From: CAWAMR01 sp963783095
GTDB lineage: Bacteria > Planctomycetota > Planctomycetia > Gemmatales > Gemmataceae
DNA: 64,000 nt
NCBI GenBank assembly: GCA_963783095.1
Contig: CAWAMR010000015.1
Span: 62,001-126,000, forward strand
Direction: 5' to 3'
Positions 28,593 through 38,201 of this stretch are shown one piece after another; position 1 is the first letter of the stretch; the number at the start of each line of letters is the position of its first letter. Below the pieces are notes generated by a model. It searched no databases and was not told where the DNA came from. It saw only the letters and a list, made by a program, of their open reading frames with translations. The position numbers and the translations under genes were made by a program.

Positions 28593-29488
28593 TGGAGTTC
28601 GATGGCACGGTTCATATCCTCGAACATTTGCCGGGAGCCTACAAAGATGCCGCGAACCATGACCGCTCGCATCAATATCGGCAACGGATTGACCGTTCCG
28701 GTCCCCGACAGGATGCCGATGAGCGCGATGTGTCCGCCGGTGCGGATGGCCTTGAGCGATTTCTCCAGAGTCCCCGCGCCCCCCACTTCGACGATATGGT
28801 CGGTACCGATGCCGCCGGTTTGCGCTCGACACCACTTTTCCCAGTCCGGCTGCGTTCGGTAGTTCAAAGTTCCACTCGCGCCGAGTTGACGGGCACGTTC
28901 AAGCTTTTCGTCGGTACTGGAGGTAATCAGCACCTTGGCACCGGCGAGTTTTGCAAATTGCAAGGCAAAGATCGATACCCCGCCCGTACCCTGCACCAAC
29001 ACGGAATCGCCCGCCTTGATCCCGCCCTGGACAAGGGCATTCCAGGCCGTGACGGCAGCGCACGGCAGTGTCGAAGCCTCCTCATAGCTGAGGTGTGCAG
29101 GAATCGGAATCAGCCCTTCTTCAGAGAATACCGCCTGATCGGCGAGAGTGCCATCCAGGTCGCCTCCGAGTGTCGAACGCGCTGCGACATCCTGAAGCGG
29201 ACCCGAAAGCCACTTTTGCATGAACGCAGCCATCACCCGATCGCCGATCTTCACGCGCGTAACGCCGGCTCCCACAGCAATAACTTCTCCTGCGCCATCC
29301 GAACAGGGCACGCGCGGCAAGGGCATCTTGGGGTTGTAGAGCCCCTTGATGACGAGCAGATCGCGATAATTCAGCGAGACGGCGCAAATGCGCACAACAA
29401 CCTGTCCGTGACCGGGTTGGGGATCGGGACGTTCCACGATGCGAAGGTTGTCGAAACCGAAAGCGTTCTGGATAAGCCAGGTTTTCAT
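28484..29488 (-). CDS. Zinc-type alcohol dehydrogenase-like / NADPH:quinone oxidoreductase
   Basis: 334 residues from the start MKTWLIQNAFGFDNLRIVER. It has the MDR (medium-chain dehydrogenase) layout: the GroES-like half with VSLNYRDLLVIKGLY, PCSDGAGEVIAVGAGV and GDRVMAAFM, then the NAD(P)-binding half with DSVLVQGTGGVSIFALQFAK (Rossmann GTGGVS) and GGHIALIGILSGTGTVNP. The structural zinc Cys cluster is absent, which favours the quinone oxidoreductase (zeta-crystallin) side of the family. The frame is complete. The substrate is not assignable from sequence. Confidence 0.85.
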   Translation of the reverse strand: MKTWLIQNAFGFDNLRIVERPDPQPGHGQVVVRICAVSLNYRDLLVIKGLYNPKMPLPRVPCSDGAGEVIAVGAGVTRVKIGDRVMAAFMQKWLSGPLQDVAARSTLGGDLDGTLADQAVFSEEGLIPIPAHLSYEEASTLPCAAVTAWNALVQGGIKAGDSVLVQGTGGVSIFALQFAKLAGAKVLITSSTDEKLERARQLGASGTLNYRTQPDWEKWCRAQTGGIGTDHIVEVGGAGTLEKSLKAIRTGGHIALIGILSGTGTVNPLPILMRAVMVRGIFVGSRQMFEDMNRAIELHQLRPIIDRVFDFAEAGAALRHLETGSHFGKVVIRV

Positions 29489-29660
29489 GTGCGTGACCTC
29501 GCGAACCAAAGGTTCAAAGTCGAAATATATAAAGCCAAATCGAAGTTATCAAGAAACGCCGCTTGTGTGGCGGAGCCAGCGGGGACTGATGCCCGAACAA
29601 CTATAACATGAACAGCGCGGCCCAAAGACCTTGGGGTAGGGGGCGATTTACCAAAAAACA

Positions 29661-29688
29661 GAACGCATCAACAGATGTTGATGCGTTC
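29661..29688 (-). terminator. Intrinsic terminator of the M56-PDZ gene
   Basis: GAACGCATCAACA pairs with TGTTGATGCGTTC across a 2-base centre, a 13-bp near-perfect stem. On the minus strand it is followed by TGTTTTTTGG. It lies about 100 bases beyond the stop of the M56-PDZ gene. The rest of the gap 29489-29791 shows no gene. Confidence 0.8.
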
Positions 29689-29791
29689 GAGAAAAACAGA
29701 ATCCGGCTGCTTCCTTGGGAGTGACCAATGCGGTTTCCCTCGGGTTTTTCAGGCGCAACTCCAAAACGCGCCGTGGGGCCAACGAAATGCT

Positions 29792-32067
29792 TTACCGAAT
29801 CCCTTGCAGCATTTGCTGGATCATCCGCTGATGTTTCTTATCGAGCTTATCGATCGATTTTGCCTTGATGTTCGTGCCGTTGTCGTTAAGGTCGATGTCG
29901 GAAACTACTGCTTTTCCTTCCACGACAACCCCGGTAACTTTCCCCTTCAGGTCATTTGCCCGGAAGTTGATGGTGAACTCGTCGTTGTTGCGGTTGATCG
30001 ACACTTCACTGACAGCCTCAACCGCAGCCTGCCTATCAGACACGGGTGGGAAGACAAATCCACCCCGAAGACGCAGGTCTGGGAACGGCTGGTCAGGCGG
30101 GAGTTGCGGCCGCTGCGCTACTTCAGGCAACTTCATTCCCTTGATCGTCTCTTTCCGACCTTTGCGTAACACGGTTACATTAACCGGCGTATCAGCCTTG
30201 ATTTCCGAGATCATCCGGACAAATTCCGCCGGCTCACTGGAGACGGCCTTGCCATCGACTTCCATCACAATGTCATTGATTTTGATGCCTGCCTTGTCGG
30301 CCACGGAGTCGGCCCGCACATCGCTGACCACCATGCCTTTTTCTTTGGGCAGATCGAGTTGATCGATCAAAACTGCCGAGGGAGTTTCGATCCGAATGCC
30401 CATCCGGCCATCGCCAACAAGCGCGTTGGGCCGACCCAAACCGATTCGACCTCGACCCCCGCCACCCCTTCCCCACTGTCCAGGCAATCCCTGGAACGGG
30501 AAGTTTGGTACTTGCATCCGGCCCTGCATCTGCCTCATCATGTCTTCAACCATTTTGTTTACATCGCCAATATTGCCGGGTTGGCCACGACCCTGCCTTT
30601 GCATCATTTCCGTCATGCGTTTCATCATCTCAGCTTGCTGCCGTTGCAGGTCGGCAAACGGATCGCCGACGCCGGGATTGAAAGGGAAACGGGGCTCCAG
30701 TTGAGGAGGGGCCTTTGGCTCGTCCTTGTCCTTATCGCGGAGCCGGCCCTTTCTTCAACTCCTCAATCGCCTTTCGTACCGCATCGTCATCATCCGGATC
30801 GGCGGGTTTGGCCGGTTCCGCTTTCTTGACATCCTTCTTGTCGGGAGCTTGTGCCGCGGTGAGCGAAGTGCCAGGCAGATAGAAGCCTGCCAGCGCTATG
30901 CCCAGAGTCAGTAACCCGCCACCTGCCAACAGCGACCAGCGCCGGGAGCAGCTACCTTCCATTTTTTGGGATTTTTGCACTAACATAGTTATCCTCCGGA
31001 ATAGATCTGAATAAGTTCCTCGAACCCCGGCCGCTCCGATGGGGATGGCTCGACAACTGGCCAGGCGGACAAGGAAATCCGCATAATCCGTTGCCGATGA
31101 AGCCGACCAAGACGGTTTACATTGACACTCGTCAATCGCTGCGGCATCGGCCAGGAATTCCTGACTGAGCCGAATCGATCGACGCAACCACCAAAACCAC
31201 GGACAGAAGAAATAGATCGCTTGCACAAAACCCAGCAGCCAGCCCGTCAGCCATCATTTCGTTCCAAATGACTGAGCTCGTGGGCAAAGATCCACGCAAC
31301 GCCTTCTCATCCGATATTTGACTTAAGCCACCCGGCAACATGATTCTCGGTCGAAAGACACCGAAACAAATCGGTCCAGCGACTCGATCGGATACGCGCA
31401 GTGCAGGGTTGTTGCGATAAATGTCCGGTCATTCGGGCGAAAAGCTTGTCGATTTCAACCAAGGCCGCCGGCCCGATTTCCAGAGCCGGATCAATCCGAT
31501 TTGGCCCACCAGGAGCCTGGTCAACAAGCAGATGACCGCGATCCCATAAACAGCCAAGGCGATTTCCGCCAACCCTACCCGCCAGGACTGCTCAGGCTTG
31601 GGCGAAACATTTGCCACGACCAGCCGGCTCGAATCGGGACTGGGTCCGACAGCAGGTTCCGGTGAACCGTTATTCGATGGAACAGGCGAAGAACCAACCC
31701 AACCAACATCGGATCTATCAGGGGTTACCTGAAACCGTTCCTCTCCAGGTTGGGTGGCATCCTCCAGGGCGCTTTCATCCTGATCCCGAGTTACCGTTGC
31801 CGCGGCAACGGTTCGTTGCGATTCGTGTTCGACGATTGGCCGATCGCTTGCGGCGAACGGCGATTGCCACGGCAGCGCCAGCCAGCCGGGCAGCAGCGTC
31901 AAAGGGACAAGTCCCAAGGCGATGACGAGCGTCCAAAAGCCGGCACTGACACGCTTTGCGGGTTGCCGGCACAACGACACAACCAGCCAGCCAATCAACA
32001 GCAACGCACCGCCTGCAAGGGCAAAGCGCGGCCACCAGTCGAAAAGAAAACGCGAGAGTTCCGCCAT
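29792..32067 (-). CDS. BlaR1-like M56 metalloprotease fused to a PDZ domain, frameshifted
   Basis: The start at 32067 (MAELSRFLFDWWPRFALAGG) has transmembrane segments (GGALLLIGWLVVSLC, WTLVIALGLVPLTLLPG). A long periplasmic-type Pro/Ser linker follows, then the M56 zinc site WIFAHELSHLERND (HExxH) and FWWLRRSIRLSQEFLADAAA with the third-ligand Glu region. After another helix (LLAGGGLLTLGIALAGFYLP) comes a charged linker (DKDKDEPKAPP), a Met/Gln-rich helix and a PDZ domain (RIETPSAVLIDQLDLPKEKG, VADKAGIKINDIVMEVDGK). The frame breaks near 31430, 31250 and 30735. It directly follows a BlaI-type repressor gene in the same direction. By analogy with BlaR1/MecR1 it should sense an external signal and trigger repressor loss; the PDZ end replaces the penicillin-binding sensor. 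Confidence 0.72.
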
Positions 32068-32084
32068 GAGGAATCTCCGATTAT

Positions 32085-32488
32085 TCAACGATTAAGACGC
32101 TGCTTGCGTGCTTCGGCAATCACTTGGTGCATCTGATCCAGTTCTTCCGACGATATTCGCTCTGCCTGCATCAAGGTCAGCATCAACTGCGAGGCCGCCC
32201 CGTCAAAGACGCGATCGAGGTAGCGTGTTGCATTTCTTCCCTGCTGAATTCCGCCGTATATATGAACGACCGGCCCTCGGCAGTATGGGTAACAAGATGT
32301 TTGCTCTCCATGAGCCGTAAAAATGTTTGAACGGTATTATAGGCAAGGTCTTCCCCAGAAGCATCAACGAGGGCCAAGTGAATGGCGCACACGCTGGAGG
32401 GGCCATGCTCCCACAGCACTTTCAAAATTTCCAGTTCGCGTCCGGTTGGAGTGGGTAGATCTTCCACAGCAGAGAATCCTCCGTGCAA
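32085..32488 (-). CDS. BlaI/MecI/CopY-family transcriptional repressor, one frameshift
   Basis: The start MHGGFSAVEDLPTPTGRELE leads into a winged helix: LEILKVLWEHGPSSV, then AYNTVQTFLRLMESKHLVTH (recognition helix) and AEGRSFIYTAEFSREE (wing). A slip near 32225 restores the dimerisation tail (RVFDGAASQLMLTLMQAE, SSEELDQMHQVIAEARKQRL) ending at 32085. The stop lies 18 bases before the start of the M56-PDZ gene. In the BlaI family the M56 partner triggers cleavage of the repressor, so the two genes probably form an autoregulated sensory pair. A short TTTAAGACTTAGGT stretch just upstream could hold the operator; that is inference. Confidence 0.8.
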
Positions 32489-32706
32489 ACCTAAATCTTT
32501 AAGACTTAGGTATGATAACCCGGTTCAAGACCCCCGTCAAGAGTTATTTTCAAAGATCGCAACCCAAGAAAACATTGCGCTGAAAGAGATGTTCTGTTTT
32601 TGACTTCGACCTTGGAGCTTGGAACCTGGAACTTGAGAATTGGCGCTTGCATCTGCTCTTGAGGCTGCTACCATCGCTTTCTTGGATCCATCCCGGGGAG
32701 CTCTCC

Positions 32707-34484
32707 ATGCTGTTGGCTGTCGCGTATATCCAAAACCTCGATCCTTTGGGCAATCGCTTTCTCTCGACATTTCTTGCAGCGCTACCGGTACTCGTGTTGT
32801 TTTATTTGCTGGTGGTGCGGCGCTGGCTGGCACCAAAAGCCGGAGCGATGGGGGCCTTGACCGCTGTCCTCGTGGCCTGGCTGGCCTTCGATATGAAATT
32901 GGAAATGGCGGCGATGTCCTTCATTCATGGCGCTGCCTTCGGTCTGTTGCCGATCGGCTGGACCGTCTTCGGCGCGATGTTGATCTACAACATCACCGTA
33001 GAGACTGGTCAATTTGCCATTATTCGACGTTCGGTTGCGGCTCTTTCCAACGATGCGCACATTCAGGCCATCCTGATCGGCTTTGCCTTTGGAGCGTTCA
33101 TGGAAGGCGCTGCCGGGGCCGGCAGTCCCGTTGCCATCGGCGGAGCCATGCTGGTCGGTCTTGGCTTTCCGCCCATGCAGGCAGCCGTGATCTGCCTTAT
33201 CGCGAATACCTCACCCGTCGCCTTTGGCGGGCTGGGCGCTCCGATCCTGACGTTGGCGGGTGTCTCCGACATCCCGGCGGAAACCATCAGCATCATGGCC
33301 GGCCATCAGTTGCCCATTCTGTCCTGCATCATTCCGCTCTATATGGTTTTGTTGATGTGCGGCTGGCGAAAAACCAGGGAGATTTGGCCGGTGCTGGTCG
33401 TGGCCGGCGGCTCCTTTGCGGCCTTTCAATTCGTATTCGCCACCATCCACTTGTATGTCCCCAGCTTGATCGTGTTTCCGATGACCGATATCGGCGGCGG
33501 AATCTTCTCGTTGATTGTGACGGGAATCTTCTTGCGGTTTTGGAAGCCGAGAAGCGAGTGGCATTATTCCGAGGAACACAAAGCATCGGCCTTGCTCTCT
33601 CACGAAGGATCGCCGCTGACCGCTCGGATCGTCATTCGGGCGTGGATGCCATTTATTGTAATGTCTATTTGTCTGATGATCTCCGGCTTTATCCGTCAGA
33701 AAGAGAACGAACGCGGTCGAAAGAAGCAAGCGCCGCTCACCATCGTTGCGGGGCTGCAAACCAAATACGAGATAAGCATCCCATCACTCGATCGCGAAGT
33801 CCTCCGTCCGGAGCGTTTGCCAGGAAAAACCCCGATGGAACTCCGGACAACACCCCGGAAAAAGCAGCTTTCGACTTCAGTTGGGTAACCGCTCCCGGCA
33901 GCCCGGTCATGCTATCGGCCTTCATCTCGGTCCTATTCCTGGGAATGACGTGGCGGCAAGTCGGCAAAGTGGTGAAGCAAACCTGTGTGCAGATGAAGAT
34001 CCCCATCCCCACGATCGCTTGTATGCTTGGACTGAGTTATGTGACGCGCTATGCGGGGATGGATGCAACACTCGGTATCGCGTTTGCCGGTACGGGCGTG
34101 TTTTATCCCTTCTTTGCGGCGATTCTCGGCTGGCTGGGCGTATTCCTGACCGGAACGGACGCTGGCAGCAATGCCTTGTTCGGCAGCCTGCAAAGGATCA
34201 CGGCCCGGGAGGTATACACCGATCACGCGGGAGCTTTTAGCGGTCTGGATCAGTCTCAGGCGGAGATACTTATTTGCACGGCCAATAGCACAGGCGGCGT
34301 GATGGGAAAAATGATCAATGCGCAAAGTATTTGCGTTGCCACGGCCGGTACCAATCAAATTGGCCGAGAGGCTGATATTTTCAAGGCAGTCATCTGGCAC
34401 AGCATCTTCCTGGCCAGTGTGGTCGGATTAATGACTTTCATTCAGGCCTACGTCTATCCGTTTCAGCTGATGGTTCCGCGCTGA
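32707..34484 (+). CDS. lctP: L-lactate permease (LctP family), one frameshift
   Basis: The start MLLAVAYIQNLDPLGNRFLS precedes a large set of membrane helices. Family-typical blocks are LPIGWTVFGAMLIYNITVET, GFAFGAFMEGAAGAGSPVAI and ANTSPVAFGGLGAPI in the first half, then after a slip near 33790 FDFSWVTAPGSPVMLSAFIS, GVFLTGTDAGSNALFGSLQR and AILICTANSTGGVMGKMINA in the second. Total about 590 codons, matching LctP/LldP permeases. Known role: proton-coupled uptake of lactate or glycolate. No lactate dehydrogenase genes are nearby. Confidence 0.88.
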
Positions 34485-34572
34485 CAAACTGCCTGTGTTC
34501 CTTACCGGCAATCGATACTGTCGGTCCCACCACCTTCGATCGCATCGATTTCTTGCTTTGCTCTCGTCCCCG

Positions 34573-34634
34573 GTAGCCGCGTTCACGGAGAACGCGGAGG
34601 CCGCCACCCCGCGTTCCGCGCGAACGCGGCTACA
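34573..34634. repeat. Hairpin downstream of the lactate permease
   Basis: GTAGCCGCGTTC pairs with GAACGCGGCTAC, and the loop holds a second pair, GAGAACGCGGAG with CCCGCGTTCCGC. It lies between the lactate permease and the small conserved gene, which converge on it. It may act as a bidirectional stop, although T-runs are weak. Confidence 0.6.
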
Positions 34635-34662
34635 CGAACCATTAGCTGGCCGAACTGAGCGG

Positions 34663-34948
34663 TCAACCTTGCCGCTGAGGTTTCGGTTGAGCACTATTGA
34701 AGGTGCTATCGTATTTCTTCTTCATGGCTTCATCGGTGACGATGGTCAGATACTCTTCGGATGCCGGAACGTCGTACCACGCTCCATCCGCAAAATCGAC
34801 GATCGCTTTTCCGCCGTAATTAACCGTGACGACCCGGCCAACTCGACCCTCGAACCGCTTCAACTCCGGGTGTTCGACGCGCCAGGACATGGCAATCGGT
34901 CCAGATTCGCTTCAGTTCATCCATTTTGTCGAGATCGATGAAAGGCAT
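34663..34948 (-). CDS. Small conserved hypothetical protein, probable frameshift
   Basis: The ATG at 34948 begins MPFIDLDKMDELKRIWTDCH and the frame then shifts by one base near 34890 into SWRVEHPELKRFEGRVGRVV, NYGGKAIVDFADGAWYDVPA and a basic end (NSAQPKPQRQG). Reading both parts as one gives about 95 residues. The second part is a small beta-barrel-like module. If the slip is real rather than an error, a start at 34890 would still give a 75-residue protein. No known motif. It lies about 135 bases after the sugar isomerase-like gene. Confidence 0.55.
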
Positions 34949-35082
34949 AGTTCCCTCGGTGTGCGGGGACGCGGTGTTCGGGGTGCCGGACGCGGTGTAT
35001 ATCCTTGTTATTTTCCCGAATCCCGCGCCCGAACCCCGCGTCCCGCTACTTGAACGCTCCATGTTGTGGAATGTTCGCGGGT

Positions 35083-36041
35083 TCAAAATCCAAGCGACTT
35101 CACAAACCGGCAAGCTTCCTCCTGCGCCGAATTCTTCGGTTCATGCCCTGGTCGTGAAACTCTACCGCCAAAGCACCCATATAGCCGATGGCGTTCAATT
35201 CCCGGATCAGAGCTTCCCAGTCGATACCGCCGCGCCCGGCTGCGCGAAAGTGCCAGCCCCGTCGAGGATCGCCCCTGGGCAGGTAACCGTTCAAAATGCT
35301 GCTCCGACCATTGAGCGTCAACACGGCATCCTTGACGTGGACGTGGTAAATGCGGTCGGGGAAGCGTCGAAGGAATTCAACCGGGTCGATACCTTGCCAG
35401 TGAAAATGGCTGGGATCAAAGGTGAAACCAAATTCTTCTCTTCCATTCAGAACGTCCAGAACCATCTCGGCGGAATAGAGATCGAAGGCAATTTCACCCG
35501 GATGCACTTCAAAGGCAAATCGCGTCCCCGTTTCTCGCGCAACGTCAAGAATCGGATTCCAAAGCCGTGCGAAGTCCTTAAGTCCCTGGGCCACGGTCTC
35601 GGAACTGGCGCTGGGATAACCGACCACATAGGACCAGAGACTGGATCCTGTAAAACCGCTGACGATGTTCGCGCCGAGCTTCTGCGCAACTCGGAAAGTT
35701 GCGTTCATTTCCTCGATGGCGCGTTGGCGGACTCCTTCCGGTTTGCCGTCGCCCCACACATAATCGGGCACCAGCGTCTTGTGTCGCTTGTCGATCGGAT
35801 CGCAGACTGCCTGACCGGTGCGGTGATTGCTTAAGACGGGTAGTTGCAGATCGTTTCGTGCGAGCAAGTCGAGTTTGCCCGCGCAGTAATCGGGTTCGCT
35901 CAGAGCCCGCTGGATTTCGAGGTGATCGCCCCAGCATGCCAGTTCGACGCCGGAGTAGCCCCATTCCCCCACCTTGCCGACGAGTTCCTCCAGGGGCAGA
36001 TCCGTCCAGCGATTCGTGTACAGGAGAATGGGCCTTGGCAT
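35083..36041 (-). CDS. Sugar phosphate isomerase/epimerase-like TIM-barrel protein, 3' frameshift
   Basis: About 320 residues from MPRPILLYTNRWTDLPLEEL. It has the xylose-isomerase-like fold: GEWGYSGVELACWGDHLEIQ, SGFTGSSLWSYVVGY, RFAFEVHPGEIAFDLYSAEM (Glu metal ligand), FGFTFDPSHFHWQGIDPVEF (Asp-x2-His), IYHVHVKDA and a final Glu in LAVEFHD. A one-base slip near 35125 near the end restores EEACRFVKSLGF and a stop at 35083. Unlike the exported relative at 9213 it has no Tat leader, so it acts in the cytoplasm. The metal site looks complete; the sugar substrate is unknown. Confidence 0.8.
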
Positions 36042-36074
36042 CTGTCTCTTTCGGGATTGACAAGGTTCTGCAAA

Positions 36075-36178
36075 TGACAAGGTGACAAGGTGACAAGGTG
36101 ACAAGGTGCAAAGCTGACCATCCAGGAGGGTCGGTATCTATGTTATTTTGTCACCTTGTCACCTTGTCACCTTGTCAT
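36075..36178. repeat. Word-repeat inverted pair (GTGACAAG units)
   Basis: Four tandem copies of TGACAAGG at 36075-36108 face an inverted arm of ACCTTGTC copies at 36149-36178. The first arm ends 33 bases before the ATG of the sugar isomerase-like gene at 36041. The second arm touches the stop of the membrane protein gene (36175). Confidence 0.85.
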
Positions 36179-37926
36179 CCCGCGGTTCCATCGGGACTCG
36201 GCGGAGCGGGCGGCGTCGAGTTTTCTGACGGGTTGTCGTGTCCCGTTATTGGTGCAGGCGGTGGCGTCGGCTCTGGAAGCGATTGCGGAGGGTCGCTCGC
36301 CAGGGGTATCGTTTCCGGCACCGCAGGCGCAGCAGGAATGACCGGCGGCGGTGGCGGTGGTGTAGTCGGCATTCGCAACGTCGGAGCATCGACCGGAATG
36401 CTCGTCGGAGCAGGTGCGGTTGGGGGAGTATTGGTACTGAGCTTCGGCGGGGCAACCGGTTCTTCGTACTCTTCCTCCTCCGTATAGATCTCGTCGAGCT
36501 CCGTTTCATCCACTCTCTTGCGCATGAGCAGATAGATCATGGACGCGGCGGTCCAGAAGTAGCTATAGGTGAAACCAAGCATCAGCATAAACAGCAGCGT
36601 CATCCAGAAGCCGACCATTCCTGCTCCCGCATAATTGTACCAGGAATAGTCTTTCATGTAGTCATCGGCCTTCTTGGAGTCGACGTAGTACAATTTATCG
36701 CTCGCCGGTTTGAGGCTTTCGGGATCTTTCACTTTTGTGACATCCGTGGTGACTTCAACCGGGCTGCCTTTCAACATCAACTCGCGCCAGCCGAACGACG
36801 TAGGCGAATAGATGAAGAGATAATCGGGCTGCCGGCCTGACGGCATGGGTGTTTGACTAACACCCCATTTGCCGAAATAGACCATCAGTGATGTCATGAA
36901 GACCACAAAGAAAATCACGACCGCGCCGTAAACAATCGCGACCAGGGCATACCAGATGTAGCTCCAGGGCGATTCGTAAACGTAGTTGTAGGATCGACTC
37001 AGGGCATCGAATGTATCGCTTCCTTCAGCGCTTAGGGTGGCGTACATCAGCGGATAACCGACCAGGCCAACCACAAGCAATGCCATCACGAAGCCGGCTC
37101 CCAGCGGAATCCACCAGAAGAATCCATCGACCACGATGTCGCCGAACATCGGGATCATGTGGAACAGACCGAAGACCATACAGCCGATCACCGCGGCGAG
37201 GATCAATAACAAGGGAACCAGAGGCGAGAAAAGATAGGACATATACCGCGACATCACGAATCGCAACGAATCGCGCAATCCGCCGCCTTCTTTGCCCGCA
37301 ACCTGAACGATCGTCATGCGAGTAATCACGCCGCCGACCAGAGCCCAAATGATCATCATCCAGAAGATCAGGAACAACAGATAGATTCGAACCCAAAAGT
37401 TGGCGCTGGGATCGAAGAGCGTGAGCACCGGGGAGAAGAATTTCAAAAGCGGTTCGATCAGGACCGGCACCTGATTGGTGACGAACCACCGGGAAACCTG
37501 CGTGCGTTCGGCAGCGCCGCCGCGAATAACTTCGTTGGCCAGAAGGAACTGGTTCGGTCCACGGTCTTCCATCCAGGGCATGGTGCGGAAGGTTCCACCC
37601 TGGGCCGCCATTTTCTTCATTAGTTCGTAACGGCGCAATTCCGTGTCATAATCCATTTCGGCCTGGATCCTGGCCTTGGCTTTGTCCTCATCCTTTTTGA
37701 CGGCCGCGTTGCTCCACTCCAGGACGGTGGCCTCGCGCTTTTCCGCGGAATACTCGGTCCAACCGTTAAAGAAAATGACCGAAATCAGCCACCAACCGAG
37801 CGAAGTGAACAGAATGCCCACAGCGGCAATCAGCAACTTGAACGGATCGAGGGCAATCAGGAAGGTCTTGAGCAATTCGGTCCACGAGAGGGATTTTCGC
37901 GTATCCAGATCGCGGCGCCCCTGCAC
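36175..37926 (-). CDS. Large multi-pass membrane protein, family not recognised
   Basis: 583 residues. The start used is the GTG at 37926 (MQGRRDLDTRKSLSWTELLK). An ATG at 37939 behind AAGGGGATA would give MAEASAG and needs one base slip to join, so the true start is unsure. Hydrophobic segments: LLIAAVGILFTSLGWWLISV, IYLLFLIFWMMIIWALVGGV, LVPLLLILAAVIGCMVFGLF, FVMALLVVGLVGYPLMYATL, WYALVAIVYGAVVIFFVVF and FWMTLLFMLMLGFTYSYFW. A charged loop with YDTELRRYELMKKMAAQGG lies between helices 1 and 2. The C-terminus is an acidic patch (EEEEYEEP) and a long Pro-rich tail. Looks like planctomycete-specific proteins seen near membrane-organising genes; no function can be given. Confidence 0.8.
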   Translation of the reverse strand: MQGRRDLDTRKSLSWTELLKTFLIALDPFKLLIAAVGILFTSLGWWLISVIFFNGWTEYSAEKREATVLEWSNAAVKKDEDKAKARIQAEMDYDTELRRYELMKKMAAQGGTFRTMPWMEDRGPNQFLLANEVIRGGAAERTQVSRWFVTNQVPVLIEPLLKFFSPVLTLFDPSANFWVRIYLLFLIFWMMIIWALVGGVITRMTIVQVAGKEGGGLRDSLRFVMSRYMSYLFSPLVPLLLILAAVIGCMVFGLFHMIPMFGDIVVDGFFWWIPLGAGFVMALLVVGLVGYPLMYATLSAEGSDTFDALSRSYNYVYESPWSYIWYALVAIVYGAVVIFFVVFMTSLMVYFGKWGVSQTPMPSGRQPDYLFIYSPTSFGWRELMLKGSPVEVTTDVTKVKDPESLKPASDKLYYVDSKKADDYMKDYSWYNYAGAGMVGFWMTLLFMLMLGFTYSYFWTAASMIYLLMRKRVDETELDEIYTEEEEYEEPVAPPKLSTNTPPTAPAPTSIPVDAPTLRMPTTPPPPPPVIPAAPAVPETIPLASDPPQSLPEPTPPPAPITGHDNPSENSTPPAPPSPDGTAG

Positions 37927-38076
37927 TCGCCTCGGCCATGCCTATCCCCTTGGTATTGTTCTGACGTGCGATGCCGACTCCGTGCGGGCAAGTCGCCGCA
38001 CGGAACAGGTGGGAATTATAGATGGAATGGGCAGGATGGCAATCGTGCATCTAAAGAACGCCGAAGTATACAAAAA

Positions 38077-38196
38077 AAGTCCGCGACGAGATGGGCTTGC
38101 TCATCTCGCGCCGCAGACTCTTTTTTCTTTCCGCTTACTTCGTGCGCGGCTCTGATGGATTCGCCGAAGAGCCGCGTACGAAGTAAACGGTCCCGG
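38077..38196. repeat. Two adjacent hairpins
   Basis: CGCGACGAGATGGGC pairs with GCTCATCTCGCG, followed by a T-rich run (CTCTTTTTTCTTT). Then TTACTTCGTGCGCGGCTC pairs with GAGCCGCGTACGAAGTAA across a 20-base loop. They fill the gap between the membrane protein start and the BBP7-type gene end. The first hairpin with its T-run could stop plus-strand reading; the second is REP-like. Confidence 0.65.
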
Positions 38197-38201
38197 CTCG
38201 C

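Noticed and set aside
28592..29611. 339-codon plus-strand frame opposite the quinone oxidoreductase
   Set aside because: The opposite strand carries a full MDR dehydrogenase with Rossmann motif; the plus frame has no features.
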